Positions 26,592 to 36,570 of a stretch of 64,000 nucleotides of DNA are shown one piece after another; the first letter of the stretch is position 1; every line of letters begins with the position of its first letter. Where the stretch lies: positions 62,001 to 126,000 of the forward strand of contig NZ_PCOY01000003.1 of assembly GCF_002979475.1 (NCBI RefSeq). Direction: 5' to 3'. A program made the translations under genes and the position numbers. The notes under the pieces were generated by a model, which was not told the origin of the DNA, did no database searches, and saw only the letters and a program-made list of their open reading frames with translations. The DNA comes from Microbacterium sp. MYb62 (GTDB lineage: Bacteria; Actinomycetota; Actinomycetes; Actinomycetales; Microbacteriaceae).

Positions 26592-28641
26592 CGTCGCTCC
26601 GCCTACGCCGGAGCTGCGGGGCCGCGGGAGGAGTCGTCGGAGGAGCAGGAGGGACGACCGGGGGCGCCGGAGGAGTCACCGGAGCGCTCGCGGAAGGCGC
26701 CGGAGGCGGAGCAACCGGCGGCTCGGCCGGGGGCGCGGGTGGCGTCGACGGCGATACAGGCGGCGCGACCGGAGCACTCGACGGCACGACCGGAGGCGCG
26801 GGCGGGGCGGGCGGAAGCACCGGCGGGGCAGGCGGAAGCACCGGTGCGGCAGGCGGGGCGGGCGGAAGCACCGGTGCGGCAGGCGGCGCCGCGTGCCCCG
26901 GGGCAGGGAAGACCGGCGGGGGTCCGGTGTACGCGGGCGGCGCGGGAGTCGCTTCCGGTGCCGGGACGGCATGCTCGCTCCACCGATGGGTCGTGTCGCG
27001 GGATGCCGCTTCCGCGGCTGCCCGGCTCACGTCGTCGAGCAGCGACAGCGCGTCTGCGCGCTCGATCCCGGACAGGTTGCCCGTGATCGGTCCGGGAACG
27101 GTGTGCACCTGCGCAGCGGAGACCCGCTGCGCACGGTCGATGGGTCCCTGACTGAGTGAGACGCCCTGCAGCCGGGCCAGCGGGAACACGGCGAGCTTGC
27201 GCCACACGTTCCCCCGGCGCAGCAGCAGGCCGAAGTCGGCGACCAGGTAGCCGTGACGCTTCCACGAGAACGGGCGCCGCCATCGAGCGCGGCGAGGAAT
27301 GGTGCGATACGGGTCGTCCTCGGCCGGGCCCACGATTCCGTTGTCCCAGAGTGCCGGGATATCAGAGGCAGGCACGTCGGGGAGCACCAGACCGAGCACG
27401 CGCTCGACATCGGCGCGCTTGCCGACCGGCAGCACCACGTTGAACTGCTGCCCGCTTCCCGAGGACTGCTGGGCGGCACTCTTGCCGCTCATCCGGTTGA
27501 TCCTGATCGTCCACCAGCCGAAGGGGCGCCACAGCAGCGACTGCGACACCTCCACCGCGAAGATGCGCCCGGGCGGGAGCGTCTCGGTCACGGTCGTGAG
27601 CAGACCGTAGGTGATGCGCACACCATCGGGCGTGGGCGCGATCGAGTAGCGCAGAGACTTCGAGATCTGCGCCCACGTGATACCGACGACCGCGATCACG
27701 ATCGGGACTCCCATGCCGAGGCCCAGTCCGAGGAGAACGATGCCCCCGTCCGAGTCGCCGTCGACGAACATGCCGATCATCGCACTGCCCATCGCGATCG
27801 CGAAGATCGCCCCGAAGAACACGAACCACAGCAGACCTGAGATCAGCTGCGAGCCGACCAGCCGGCCGGTCGGGATCTTCACGACGCTCTCGGGGACCAC
27901 GTCGGCGAGGTCGACGCCGCTGATGAGCCCGTTGACCCCGGCGTTCATCGACCCGACGAGTTGCGCCCGAGCGGTCGCCGGCGCGCTCGGTGACGTGGCA
28001 TCCGCCCCCGCGGCTTGAGGGTTCAGTGCGGCGTTGCGCGCCGCGCGCGCCCCCGAAGCCAGGCGCAGGATGTCAGACCGGACGGACTCGGCGCGGGGCG
28101 TGGCCAGGTACTCGAGCTCGACGTTGGCGTCGTTGCCGGCTCCCACGACCTCGAGCTTCGCGAGACCGATGATGCGAGCGGGGAACGGGCGCGTCAGGTT
28201 GACGCCCTGCACCCGGTCGAGGGGTGCGCGGCGATGCGAGCGGAAGATGATGCCCTTGCGGACCTCCACGTGATCGCCGGTGATCCGGAACTGCTGGAAG
28301 CGCCAGACGAACCAGAAGATCAGCACCAGAACGATGACCAGCCCCAGCACGCTGAGCAGCGCGACGAGGATCAGGTTGTTCGAGAGGACCCAGTCGACCG
28401 GGTCGCCGGGATAGCTCCCGTAATGCGCCTCCTCGGGGGTGAAGAGCGCGACCGCCCAGGCGATGAGGCGATCCCGCATGTTCGCGATCACGATGCCGGC
28501 GATGATGATGAGAGCCAGCCCGCCCTTGAAGAGGGGCGTGAGCGGATGCATCCGGTGCCACTCGCCGTTCGCGAGGGTCGCCGTCGAGGCGCTGTCGACG
28601 ACCTGTGCGCTCGGCGAGGGAGGGAGCTGCGGCTCGCTCAC
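26581..28641 (-). CDS. PH domain-containing membrane protein (YdbT-like) with proline-rich tail
   Basis: A 686-residue membrane protein with several bacterial PH (bPH2/YdbT) domains: RSHRRAPLDRVQGVNLTRPF, VEVSQSLLWRPFGWW and LARLQGVSLSQGPIDRAQRV each mark one. Membrane pairs lie at ~residues 36-90, ~240-300 and nearby. The last ~130 residues are Pro/Ala/Val-rich low-complexity sequence. The GTG at 28641 overlaps the preceding gene as GTGA. The function of YdbT proteins is poorly known. It works presumably with the smaller YdbS-like protein encoded just upstream. Confidence 0.88.
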   Translation of the reverse strand: MSEPQLPPSPSAQVVDSASTATLANGEWHRMHPLTPLFKGGLALIIIAGIVIANMRDRLIAWAVALFTPEEAHYGSYPGDPVDWVLSNNLILVALLSVLGLVIVLVLIFWFVWRFQQFRITGDHVEVRKGIIFRSHRRAPLDRVQGVNLTRPFPARIIGLAKLEVVGAGNDANVELEYLATPRAESVRSDILRLASGARAARNAALNPQAAGADATSPSAPATARAQLVGSMNAGVNGLISGVDLADVVPESVVKIPTGRLVGSQLISGLLWFVFFGAIFAIAMGSAMIGMFVDGDSDGGIVLLGLGLGMGVPIVIAVVGITWAQISKSLRYSIAPTPDGVRITYGLLTTVTETLPPGRIFAVEVSQSLLWRPFGWWTIRINRMSGKSAAQQSSGSGQQFNVVLPVGKRADVERVLGLVLPDVPASDIPALWDNGIVGPAEDDPYRTIPRRARWRRPFSWKRHGYLVADFGLLLRRGNVWRKLAVFPLARLQGVSLSQGPIDRAQRVSAAQVHTVPGPITGNLSGIERADALSLLDDVSRAAAEAASRDTTHRWSEHAVPAPEATPAPPAYTGPPPVFPAPGHAAPPAAPVLPPAPPAAPVLPPAPPVLPPAPPAPPVVPSSAPVAPPVSPSTPPAPPAEPPVAPPPAPSASAPVTPPAPPVVPPAPPTTPPAAPQLRRRRSDDGA
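26810..26890. repeat. Tandem 21/30-bp repeats inside the PH-protein tail
   Basis: GGCGGAAGCACCGG starts at 26810, 26831 and 26861; the units are 21, 30 and 30 bp and the last two are nearly identical. They encode the minus-strand proline-rich units such as LPPAPPAAPV. In-frame repeat number may vary between strains. Confidence 0.8.
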
Positions 28642-29219
28642 AGGCCGGTCCGACGGGTCTCGGCGACATGGATGAGGGTGTCGCGCAGCGCCTCCGCGGC
28701 CTCCTGGGTCAGCCCGGGGATCTGCACGCCGGTCGTGGCGGCGGCCGTCACCATCTTGAGCTGGGCGATTCCGAAGGCGCGGTCGAGCGGCCCCTGGGTG
28801 ATGTCCACGAGCTGCATGCGGCCGTAGGGGACCGCGATCATGCGCTGCCACAGAATGCCCTTGCGGAACACGATGTCGTCGGCGCGCAGCATGTATCCGA
28901 TCGCCTTCGCCTGACGGGGAAGGATGATGAGCGCGAACAGCGTGATGAGAAGGACGATCCCGGCGGGGATCCACACCCACTGCTGGTCGAGCACGAAGTT
29001 CAGCACCAGGGCGGCGGCCGCGACGAGCACGATCAGGATCACTTCCTGCACGATCTGCGAGACGACGTAGCGTGGCGAGATCTGATGCCACGTGCCGTCG
29101 AGCTCCAGCCGGGCCTCGTTCCGTGCGGTGCGCAGCTGCGTGTACGTGCCCTGATCGAGCGCGTCGAGGTCAGTGCCCTCCGCCGGGTTCAGGGGCGCGG
29201 TCTCTGGGTTCTGAGTCAT
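28638..29219 (-). CDS. PH domain-containing membrane protein (YdbS-like)
   Basis: A 193-residue protein with two membrane segments (~residues 50-95: VILIVLVAAAALVLNFVL and WIPAGIVLLITLFALIILP) followed by a bPH2 domain (MIAVPYGRMQLVDITQGPLD). It pairs with the larger PH protein in the way YdbS pairs with YdbT in Bacillus. Its ATG lies 50 bp inside the end of the DUF3180 gene and its stop overlaps the next gene by 4 bp, so it is firmly within the fol operon. Confidence 0.88.
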   Translation of the reverse strand: MTQNPETAPLNPAEGTDLDALDQGTYTQLRTARNEARLELDGTWHQISPRYVVSQIVQEVILIVLVAAAALVLNFVLDQQWVWIPAGIVLLITLFALIILPRQAKAIGYMLRADDIVFRKGILWQRMIAVPYGRMQLVDITQGPLDRAFGIAQLKMVTAAATTGVQIPGLTQEAAEALRDTLIHVAETRRTGL

Positions 29220-29652
29220 CAGGATCCTTCGGCAGGGTGCAGAACTGTTCGGCGACGAGTGCAGCGATCACGAGGACGATCGCGCTGCCGATCAGGGCCA
29301 GCATGGCCACAGTCGACCCTACCTGTGGAACGACGGGACGCGACAGGAGGAACACCAGCAGTCCCGCACCGAAGCCCGCCATGAGGGCGCCGAGCAGACT
29401 CGAGGCACGTGCGAGCGTCGCCGCTCGGAGAGCGCGGAAGGGATCGATGCGCACACCGGAGCGCACGCTGCGCCGCACCGGCCAGGCGACCCCCAGAGAT
29501 GCGGCGGCGATCAGCAGGAGCAGCACGGGCAGCAGCAGCGAGGGCGTGAACGTGACGCGCCCTGACGCGGTCAGCAGGTGGTCGAGAAGGAACCCGCCGC
29601 CGCCCGCGAGGAGCGCGAGCACGACGAGGAGGCCGACGGAGGTGCGTCTCAT
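29170..29652 (-). CDS. DUF3180 domain-containing membrane protein
   Basis: A 160-residue protein with four predicted membrane segments (e.g. VGLLVVLALLAGGGGFLLDH and LLLPVLLLLIAAASLGVA) and a charged C-terminus. The size, topology and position directly after folK match the actinobacterial DUF3180 family, whose role is unknown. It overlaps folK by 4 bp (ATGA). Confidence 0.87.
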   Translation of the reverse strand: MRRTSVGLLVVLALLAGGGGFLLDHLLTASGRVTFTPSLLLPVLLLLIAAASLGVAWPVRRSVRSGVRIDPFRALRAATLARASSLLGALMAGFGAGLLVFLLSRPVVPQVGSTVAMLALIGSAIVLVIAALVAEQFCTLPKDPDDSEPRDRAPEPGGGH

Positions 29653-30188
29653 CCCTCGCCCCGGGCGTGCAGCTCGGCGACGAGGTCGGCCACCCGTCCG
29701 CTGCCGGGCAACTCGGCATCCGGATCGACGTCCAGCCAGGGGCCGAGGACGAAGAGCCGTTCCGCGGCGCGGGGATGCGGCAGCTGCAGACGCGGCTCGT
29801 CCGAGACGACGTCCGCGTAGGCGATCAGGTCGAGGTCGAGGGTGCGATCGCCCCAGCGCTCGCGGCGTTCCCGACCGTTCTCGTCCTCGATGGCGTGCAG
29901 CATCCCGAGGAGGATCTCGGGGGCGAGGCGCGTGGTGACCAGCGCGACGGCGTTGACGTAGCCCGGGGCGTCGGGATCCGGCCCGTCGAGGCGGACGGCG
30001 ACGGTCTCGAAAAGACGTGACAGACGCACGTCGCTGACCAGCGGCAGTCGAGCGATCCGCTCGGCGGCCGCACGGATGGTCTCGTGCCGGTCTCCGAGGT
30101 TCGCACCGAGGGCGACGACGGCGACGGTCTCCGGGCGCCGGGGGCGGGGACCCGGCAGATCAGGCGGGTTCGCGAGGTTGCGATTCAT
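29649..30188 (-). CDS. folK: 2-amino-4-hydroxy-6-hydroxymethyldihydropteridine pyrophosphokinase
   Basis: A 179-residue HPPK that transfers pyrophosphate from ATP to 6-hydroxymethyl-dihydropterin. Motifs: VVALGANLGDRHETI near the N-terminus, the metal-binding DRTLDLDLIAY and LPHPRAAERLFVLGPWLDV. It overlaps folB by 4 bp upstream and DUF3180 by 4 bp downstream, so folB-folK-DUF3180 are translationally coupled. Confidence 0.96.
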   Translation of the reverse strand: MNRNLANPPDLPGPRPRRPETVAVVALGANLGDRHETIRAAAERIARLPLVSDVRLSRLFETVAVRLDGPDPDAPGYVNAVALVTTRLAPEILLGMLHAIEDENGRERRERWGDRTLDLDLIAYADVVSDEPRLQLPHPRAAERLFVLGPWLDVDPDAELPGSGRVADLVAELHARGEG

Positions 30189-30580
30189 GCGGTGATGCCT
30201 TCCAGCGAATCGGGTGTGCGACGGCGGTGCACGGTGACCGCCACGTCGGCGAAGTCCAAGGGGATCGGGGCGTGCGGTTTGTGCACGGTCACGATCACGT
30301 TCTGCACCCGCGCATCGTCCAGAGCCACGGCGGCGATCCGCTCGGCGAGCGTCTCGATCAGATTCACCGGTTCGCCCGCCACGACGGCTGCGACCTTCTC
30401 GGCCAGCTCGCCGTAGTGCACCGTCTCCCCCACGTCGTCCGAGGCCGCCGCCTGCGCGAGCGACAGCCGCAGGCGGAGGTCGATCGTGAACTCCTGGCCG
30501 TCTTCGCGCTCGTGCTCGTACACGCCGTGACGACCGAAGACGGTCAGACCGGTGAGGACGATCTCGTCGAGGAGCTCCAT
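30185..30580 (-). CDS. folB: Dihydroneopterin aldolase
   Basis: A 131-residue enzyme that cleaves dihydroneopterin to hydroxymethyl-dihydropterin and glycolaldehyde. Conserved elements: LTGLTVFGRHGVYEHERE at the N-terminus, FTIDLRLRLSL, VHYGELAEKV and the catalytic-lysine region VTVHKPHAPI. A -10 hexamer 6 nt before the ATG suggests a separate promoter after folP, besides read-through across the 33-bp gap. Confidence 0.96.
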   Translation of the reverse strand: MELLDEIVLTGLTVFGRHGVYEHEREDGQEFTIDLRLRLSLAQAAASDDVGETVHYGELAEKVAAVVAGEPVNLIETLAERIAAVALDDARVQNVIVTVHKPHAPIPLDFADVAVTVHRRRTPDSLEGITA

Positions 30581-30586
30581 GCCTCT

Positions 30587-30592
30587 AGCGTA
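30587..30592 (-). promoter_or_regulatory. -10 hexamer TACGCT of folB
   Basis: On the minus strand TACGCT-AGAGGC-ATG, 6-nt spacing; it suggests an internal promoter splitting the folate operon. Confidence 0.45.
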
Positions 30593-30613
30593 CGGGGGTC
30601 GCCCCGCCGCCCC

Positions 30614-31417
30614 TCAGCCTTCCCAGGCGTGCGCGATCGCGAGCGCGTCGCGCGTCGCGGCCACATCGTGCACCCGCACCGCCCAGACGCCGGCCCTGGC
30701 GGCGAGAGCGCTGGTCACCGCGGTCGCGAGGTCGCGCCGAGCCTCGGAGACCTCGATGTCGGATTCCTGGCGCAGTCGCTCCGCCAGGAATCGTTTGCGC
30801 GAGGTGCCGACGAGCACCCGTGGACCGAGCGCGACGATCTCGTCGAGTCCGCGCAGCACGTCCCAGTTCTGCGTACCGGTCTTCGCGAAGCCGATGCCCG
30901 GATCGACGATCAGCCGTGACGGGGCGATTCCGGAGGAGGCCGCCTCGCTGATGCGCTCCTGCAGCTCTCCCGCGACTTCCCGCGCCACGCGACGGTACTC
31001 GGCGTTCGCATACATGTCGTCGGAGAAGCCGCGCCAGTGGCCGATCGCGAAATCCGCACCGGACTCCGCGACAGCCGCGCGCATCTCCGGATCGGCGAGG
31101 CCTCCGGAGACGTCGTTCACGATCCTGGCGCCCGCACGCACGGCCGCGACCGCCGTCTCGGCGCTGAGCGTGTCGATGCTGACGGGCACGCCTGCCGCCG
31201 TGAGCTGTTCGATCACGGGGATCACCCGCTGCTGCTCGACGTCAGCACCGACGCGCTCCGCGCCGGGCCGGGTCGACTCGCCGCCGACGTCGAGCACCGC
31301 TGCACCTTCCGCTCGCAGCCGCAGACCGTGGGCGACCGCCCTGTCGACGTCGAGGTAGCGTCCGCCGTCGCTGAACGAATCGGGGGTGACGTTGACGATC
31401 CCCCAGATGCCGGTCAT
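30614..31417 (-). CDS. folP: Dihydropteroate synthase
   Basis: A 267-residue TIM-barrel enzyme joining hydroxymethyl-dihydropterin pyrophosphate and p-aminobenzoate, the sulfonamide target. Signatures: WGIVNVTPDSFSDGGRYLD, LDVGGESTRPGAERV, IVNDVSGGLADPEM and the terminal VRVHDVAATRDAL. Its ATG overlaps the folE stop by 4 bp. The length is typical. Confidence 0.97.
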   Translation of the reverse strand: MTGIWGIVNVTPDSFSDGGRYLDVDRAVAHGLRLRAEGAAVLDVGGESTRPGAERVGADVEQQRVIPVIEQLTAAGVPVSIDTLSAETAVAAVRAGARIVNDVSGGLADPEMRAAVAESGADFAIGHWRGFSDDMYANAEYRRVAREVAGELQERISEAASSGIAPSRLIVDPGIGFAKTGTQNWDVLRGLDEIVALGPRVLVGTSRKRFLAERLRQESDIEVSEARRDLATAVTSALAARAGVWAVRVHDVAATRDALAIAHAWEG

Positions 31418-32043
31418 CGGCGCGCCGTCCCCGAGTCCATGCCGGAGGCAGCCGGACTCGCTGAGGCGCCGATCAAGGTGATGAGCTCCGTCCTGGCGAC
31501 GGCGTCGGTGTACTCCCCGCGCGCCGCGATCGTGAGTGTCGAGGCCTCGGGCTGCCGCCCGCCGCGCATCGTGACGCAGCCGTGGCTCGCGTCGAGCACG
31601 ACGAGCACCCCTCGGGTGTCGAGATGCTCCGCGATCGTGTCGGCGATCTGCTCACCGAGGCGCTCCTGCACCTGCGGGCGCGCGGCGAGGATCTCGACGA
31701 CGCGCACCAGCGCCCCGAGCCCGACGACCTGCTCCCCCGGGAGATAGGCGATGTGGGCATGACCCGCGAACGGGAGCAGATGATGCTCGCACACGGAGCG
31801 GAAGCGGATGTCACGCAACAGCACCGCACCCGAGGGCAGGGTGTCCGGAGCCGGTCCCCGCGACACGCTGATGGTGCGGGCGAGCGGTTCCGCGGCATCC
31901 TCGCCGACTCCGGAGAAGAACTCGGAGTACAGCTCGGCCATACGCGCCGGGGTCTGCTTCAGTCCCGGTCGATCCGGATCCTCGCCGATCGCCTCGAGCA
32001 GCTCCCGATTGAGTCGCTCGACACGCTGCCTGTCGACGGTCAC
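31414..32043 (-). CDS. folE: GTP cyclohydrolase I
   Basis: A 209-residue enzyme catalysing the first step of folate (pterin) synthesis from GTP. Zinc and active-site signatures are visible: RSVCEHHLLPFAGHAHIAY (Cys, His-His) and DASHGCVTMRGGR (second zinc Cys). It starts with GTG one base after the ftsH stop, showing operon coupling with ftsH, and overlaps folP. A ~25-residue Ala/Ser-rich tail follows the family core. Confidence 0.97.
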   Translation of the reverse strand: MTVDRQRVERLNRELLEAIGEDPDRPGLKQTPARMAELYSEFFSGVGEDAAEPLARTISVSRGPAPDTLPSGAVLLRDIRFRSVCEHHLLPFAGHAHIAYLPGEQVVGLGALVRVVEILAARPQVQERLGEQIADTIAEHLDTRGVLVVLDASHGCVTMRGGRQPEASTLTIAARGEYTDAVARTELITLIGASASPAASGMDSGTARR

Positions 32044-32044
32044 G

Positions 32045-34045
<2,001 letters not shown>

Positions 34046-34136
34046 GATCGGATCAGCGTATCGCGCGCGCCCTAGGGGGTCGCTGTGCGTTCACCCACGG
34101 CGTACCGCTCGACGGGCTCAGGGCCGCCGACGAGCG

Positions 34137-34688
34137 TCAGGAGTAGACGTGCGGGGCGAGCACAGCGACGTCGCGCAGGTTGCGGTAGCGCTCGTCGTAG
34201 TCGAGGCCGTATCCGACGACGAAGTCGGTGGGGATGTCGAAGCCGACGTACTTGCAGTCGATCACGACCTTCGCGGCTTCCGGCTTGCGCAACAGCGCCA
34301 GCACCTCGATCGACTCCGCTCCCCTCGATCCGAAGTTCTCGAGCAGCCAGCTGAGGGTCAGGCCCGAGTCGATGATGTCCTCGACGATCAGCACGTGCTT
34401 GCCGTTGAGGTCGGTGTCGAGGTCTTTGCGGATCTGCACGACACCGCTCGACTTCGTGCTCGCGCCGTAGCTCGACACGGCCATCCAGTCCATCGGAGCG
34501 TGGAACGGCAGGGCGCGCGCGAAGTCGGCCATGACCATGACGGCCCCCTTGAGGACGCCGACGAGGACCAGATCCTTACCGGCGTAGTCGTCGGCGACCT
34601 GCGCCGCGAGCTGGTCGAGCTTGGCGAGGATCTCCTCCTCTGTGACGAGGATCTGTGCAAGGTCGTCCTGGATCTCCGCGGCGCGCAT
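34137..34688 (-). CDS. hpt: Hypoxanthine phosphoribosyltransferase
   Basis: A 183-residue purine-salvage enzyme making IMP/GMP from hypoxanthine/guanine and PRPP. The PRPP loop is VLIVEDIIDSGLTLSWLLE and the PP loop LVGVLKGAVMVMADF; the C-terminal FVVGYGLDYDERYRNL is characteristic. Its message is predicted leaderless (-10 TAAAAT at 34695-34700). It lies upstream of ftsH, the usual order after tilS, but a rightward DUF937 gene now separates it from tilS. Confidence 0.96.
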   Translation of the reverse strand: MRAAEIQDDLAQILVTEEEILAKLDQLAAQVADDYAGKDLVLVGVLKGAVMVMADFARALPFHAPMDWMAVSSYGASTKSSGVVQIRKDLDTDLNGKHVLIVEDIIDSGLTLSWLLENFGSRGAESIEVLALLRKPEAAKVVIDCKYVGFDIPTDFVVGYGLDYDERYRNLRDVAVLAPHVYS

Positions 34689-34694
34689 GGATCG

Positions 34695-34700
34695 ATTTTA
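34695..34700 (-). promoter_or_regulatory. -10 hexamer TAAAAT of hpt
   Basis: On the minus strand TAAAAT-CGATCC-ATG, 6-nt spacing. It is one of the closest matches to TATAAT in the window. Confidence 0.55.
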
Positions 34701-34821
34701 GGTGACGTGATCGGATGGTCGGTCACAAGTTCGTCGATCGGGAAGGCATCTCCCCAACCCGAGGCTTCCGCACTACTGTGAGCGGTGACACGGGCGGACG
34801 CCCCGGACGGAAGGATTCACC

Positions 34822-35418
34822 ATGGCTCTTGACGACATCCTCGCGCAGGTTCCGATCGACGACATCGCCGAGAAGCTCGGCGTCTCCCGGGACGAGGCCA
34901 GAGTCGCTGTCGAGCAGGGCGGCGCCGTGCTGCTGGGCGGCCTCGCGAAGAATGCCGAGACCGACGAGGGCTCCGCGGCGATCCAGAACGCGCTGAAGAA
35001 GCACGAGGGCGCGTCCGGCGCGGCGAAGGTCGACGACATCGATCAGGCCGACGGCGACAAGATCGTCGCGCACATCCTCGGCTCGAAGAAGACGGAGGTC
35101 ACGAAGGAGCTCACGGAGTCGAAGGCGACCCCGGGCATCGACTTCGGCAAGCTCCTCCCGATCCTCGCTCCCATCGTGATGGGTCTGATCGCGAACGCGA
35201 ACAAGGACAAGACCGCGAAGACGGATGCCGGCGCGGAGAGCTCCGGCGGCATCGGCGACCTCATCGGGGGCCTCCTCGGCGGGGGGAGCGGCAGCGGGTC
35301 CGGCGGCGGCATCGGAGATGTGATCGGCGGACTGCTCGGCGGCGGCAAGACTGGCGGATCCGGCGGCGGTATCGACCTCGGAGGCATCCTCGGCGGCCTC
35401 TTCGGCGGGAAGAAGTAA
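34822..35418 (+). CDS. DUF937 domain-containing protein
   Basis: A 198-residue protein, soluble. Residues ~1-120 are helical and match the DUF937 pattern (IAEKLGVSRDEARVAVEQGG, DKIVAHILGSKKTEV, LLPILAPIVMGLIANANKD); the last ~55 residues are Gly/Ser-rich with repeated IGGLLGGG units. The function of the family is unknown. GGAAGG lies ~9 nt before the ATG. It sits on the opposite strand between tilS and hpt, which are normally adjacent. Confidence 0.88.
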   Translation: MALDDILAQVPIDDIAEKLGVSRDEARVAVEQGGAVLLGGLAKNAETDEGSAAIQNALKKHEGASGAAKVDDIDQADGDKIVAHILGSKKTEVTKELTESKATPGIDFGKLLPILAPIVMGLIANANKDKTAKTDAGAESSGGIGDLIGGLLGGGSGSGSGGGIGDVIGGLLGGGKTGGSGGGIDLGGILGGLFGGKK

Positions 35419-35436
35419 GAGGGCCGAGCACCTGGC

Positions 35437-35505
35437 CGGCATCCGGTCGTCGAGCGAGGACGCCGGAGGCGACCGAGGTGAAACGCTCTCAGCGACCGGA
35501 TGCCG
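35437..35505. terminator. 13-bp inverted repeat between convergent DUF937 and tilS genes
   Basis: CGGCATCCGGTCG (35437-35449) is the exact reverse complement of CGACCGGATGCCG (35493-35505), which is the 3' end of tilS. A 43-bp spacer separates them. It could act as a transcription stop for both genes or be an inverted copy left by the insertion of the DUF937 gene. Confidence 0.45.
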
Positions 35506-36490
35506 AGAAGACGATGCGGCCGCCCGCGCGCGCGGCCGAGCATTCGGGCAGATCGATCGGCCCCTGACCACGCCAATCGGTGACCAGGCGGGCGACCTCC
35601 GTCGTCTGCGTCCGCGTGAGACTCACGCCGAACTCGCTGTCGACGACGAGACGGATGATCCGGTTGCGCAGCGCCGCGGGGTTCGCGGCGAGCGCGGCGA
35701 CGCTGACGGAGATCCCGGCCTCCGCGTGCTCGACGATGTCCTCGATCGTCTCGTGGATCATCTCGTCGAAGGCCTCGGCATCCTCGCGGAGCTGCTCGGC
35801 GGTGCGGACGAGGGCCTCGGCGATCCCGGGCCCGAGTTCCGCCTCGAGAACCGGAAGCACTCGCTCGCGCACCCGAACCCTGGCGAAGCGGCCGTCGAGG
35901 TTGTGCGGGTCGTTCCACGGCGTCAGGTCGGAGGCGGCGCAGAACGCGCGCGTCGTCTCCCGGCGCACCCCGAGCAGCGGGCGGATCCATCGGAGTCCGT
36001 CCTCGTCTTCCCGCGACGGAGCCATGCCCTGCAGGCTGGTCGCGCCGGAACCCCGGGCGAGACCCAACAACACGGTCTCGGCCTGATCGTCGAGGGTGTG
36101 ACCGAGGAACACGGCAGATGCTCGCTCCCCCCGCGCGATACCCGCGAGGGCGGTGTAGCGGGCGTCACGAGCAGCTGCCTCGGTCCCGGTGCCGGATGCT
36201 CTGTCGACCTCGACGCGGGTCTGCAGTGCGTCATCGACACCGAGTCCCTCTGCCGCGACCGCCGCCGTGCTCGCGACGTGAGCCGACCCGTCCTGCAGCC
36301 CGTGGTCGACGGTCGCGCTGAGCACCCGGATGCTGCGGCTGCGCGCTTCGAAGGTCGTGGCGGCGGTCAGCGCGAGCGAGTCCGCGCCCCCGGAGAGCGC
36401 GACGATCACCGTCGATCCCTCGGGGAGGTCGGCGAGCGCGGTGCGCACGGCGAGGCGGATCTCGGCGATGGCGGGAGACAGGGAGGGCAC
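35489..36490 (-). CDS. tilS: tRNA(Ile)-lysidine synthetase
   Basis: A 333-residue N-type ATP pyrophosphatase that makes lysidine at the wobble base of tRNA-Ile(CAU). The PP-loop is VIVALSGGADSLALTAA, with GHTLDDQAETVLLGLARGSG and a C-terminal region IDLPECSAARAGGRIVF. The GTG at 36490 (VPSLSPAIAEIRLAVR) is favoured because TACCGT stands exactly 6 nt before it; a GTG six codons upstream is the alternative. The length suits short actinobacterial TilS. Confidence 0.95.
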   Translation of the reverse strand: MPSLSPAIAEIRLAVRTALADLPEGSTVIVALSGGADSLALTAATTFEARSRSIRVLSATVDHGLQDGSAHVASTAAVAAEGLGVDDALQTRVEVDRASGTGTEAAARDARYTALAGIARGERASAVFLGHTLDDQAETVLLGLARGSGATSLQGMAPSREDEDGLRWIRPLLGVRRETTRAFCAASDLTPWNDPHNLDGRFARVRVRERVLPVLEAELGPGIAEALVRTAEQLREDAEAFDEMIHETIEDIVEHAEAGISVSVAALAANPAALRNRIIRLVVDSEFGVSLTRTQTTEVARLVTDWRGQGPIDLPECSAARAGGRIVFSASGR

Positions 36491-36496
36491 GGTTCC

Positions 36497-36502
36497 ACGG
36501 TA
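36497..36502 (-). promoter_or_regulatory. -10 hexamer TACCGT deciding the tilS start
   Basis: On the minus strand TACCGT-GGAACC-GTG, placing the leaderless start at 36490. Confidence 0.45.
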
Positions 36503-36558
36503 GGGCACGGCCTTGCTCCCCGCGCCCCGAGACCTTCAGCTGACGCGCATGCAGGGTC

Positions 36559-36564
36559 TATCCT
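36559..36564 (+). promoter_or_regulatory. -10 hexamer TATCCT of the TMEM175-family gene
   Basis: TATCCT-GACGCC-GTG (GTG at 36571), 6-nt spacing. Confidence 0.5.
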
Positions 36565-36570
36565 GACGCC

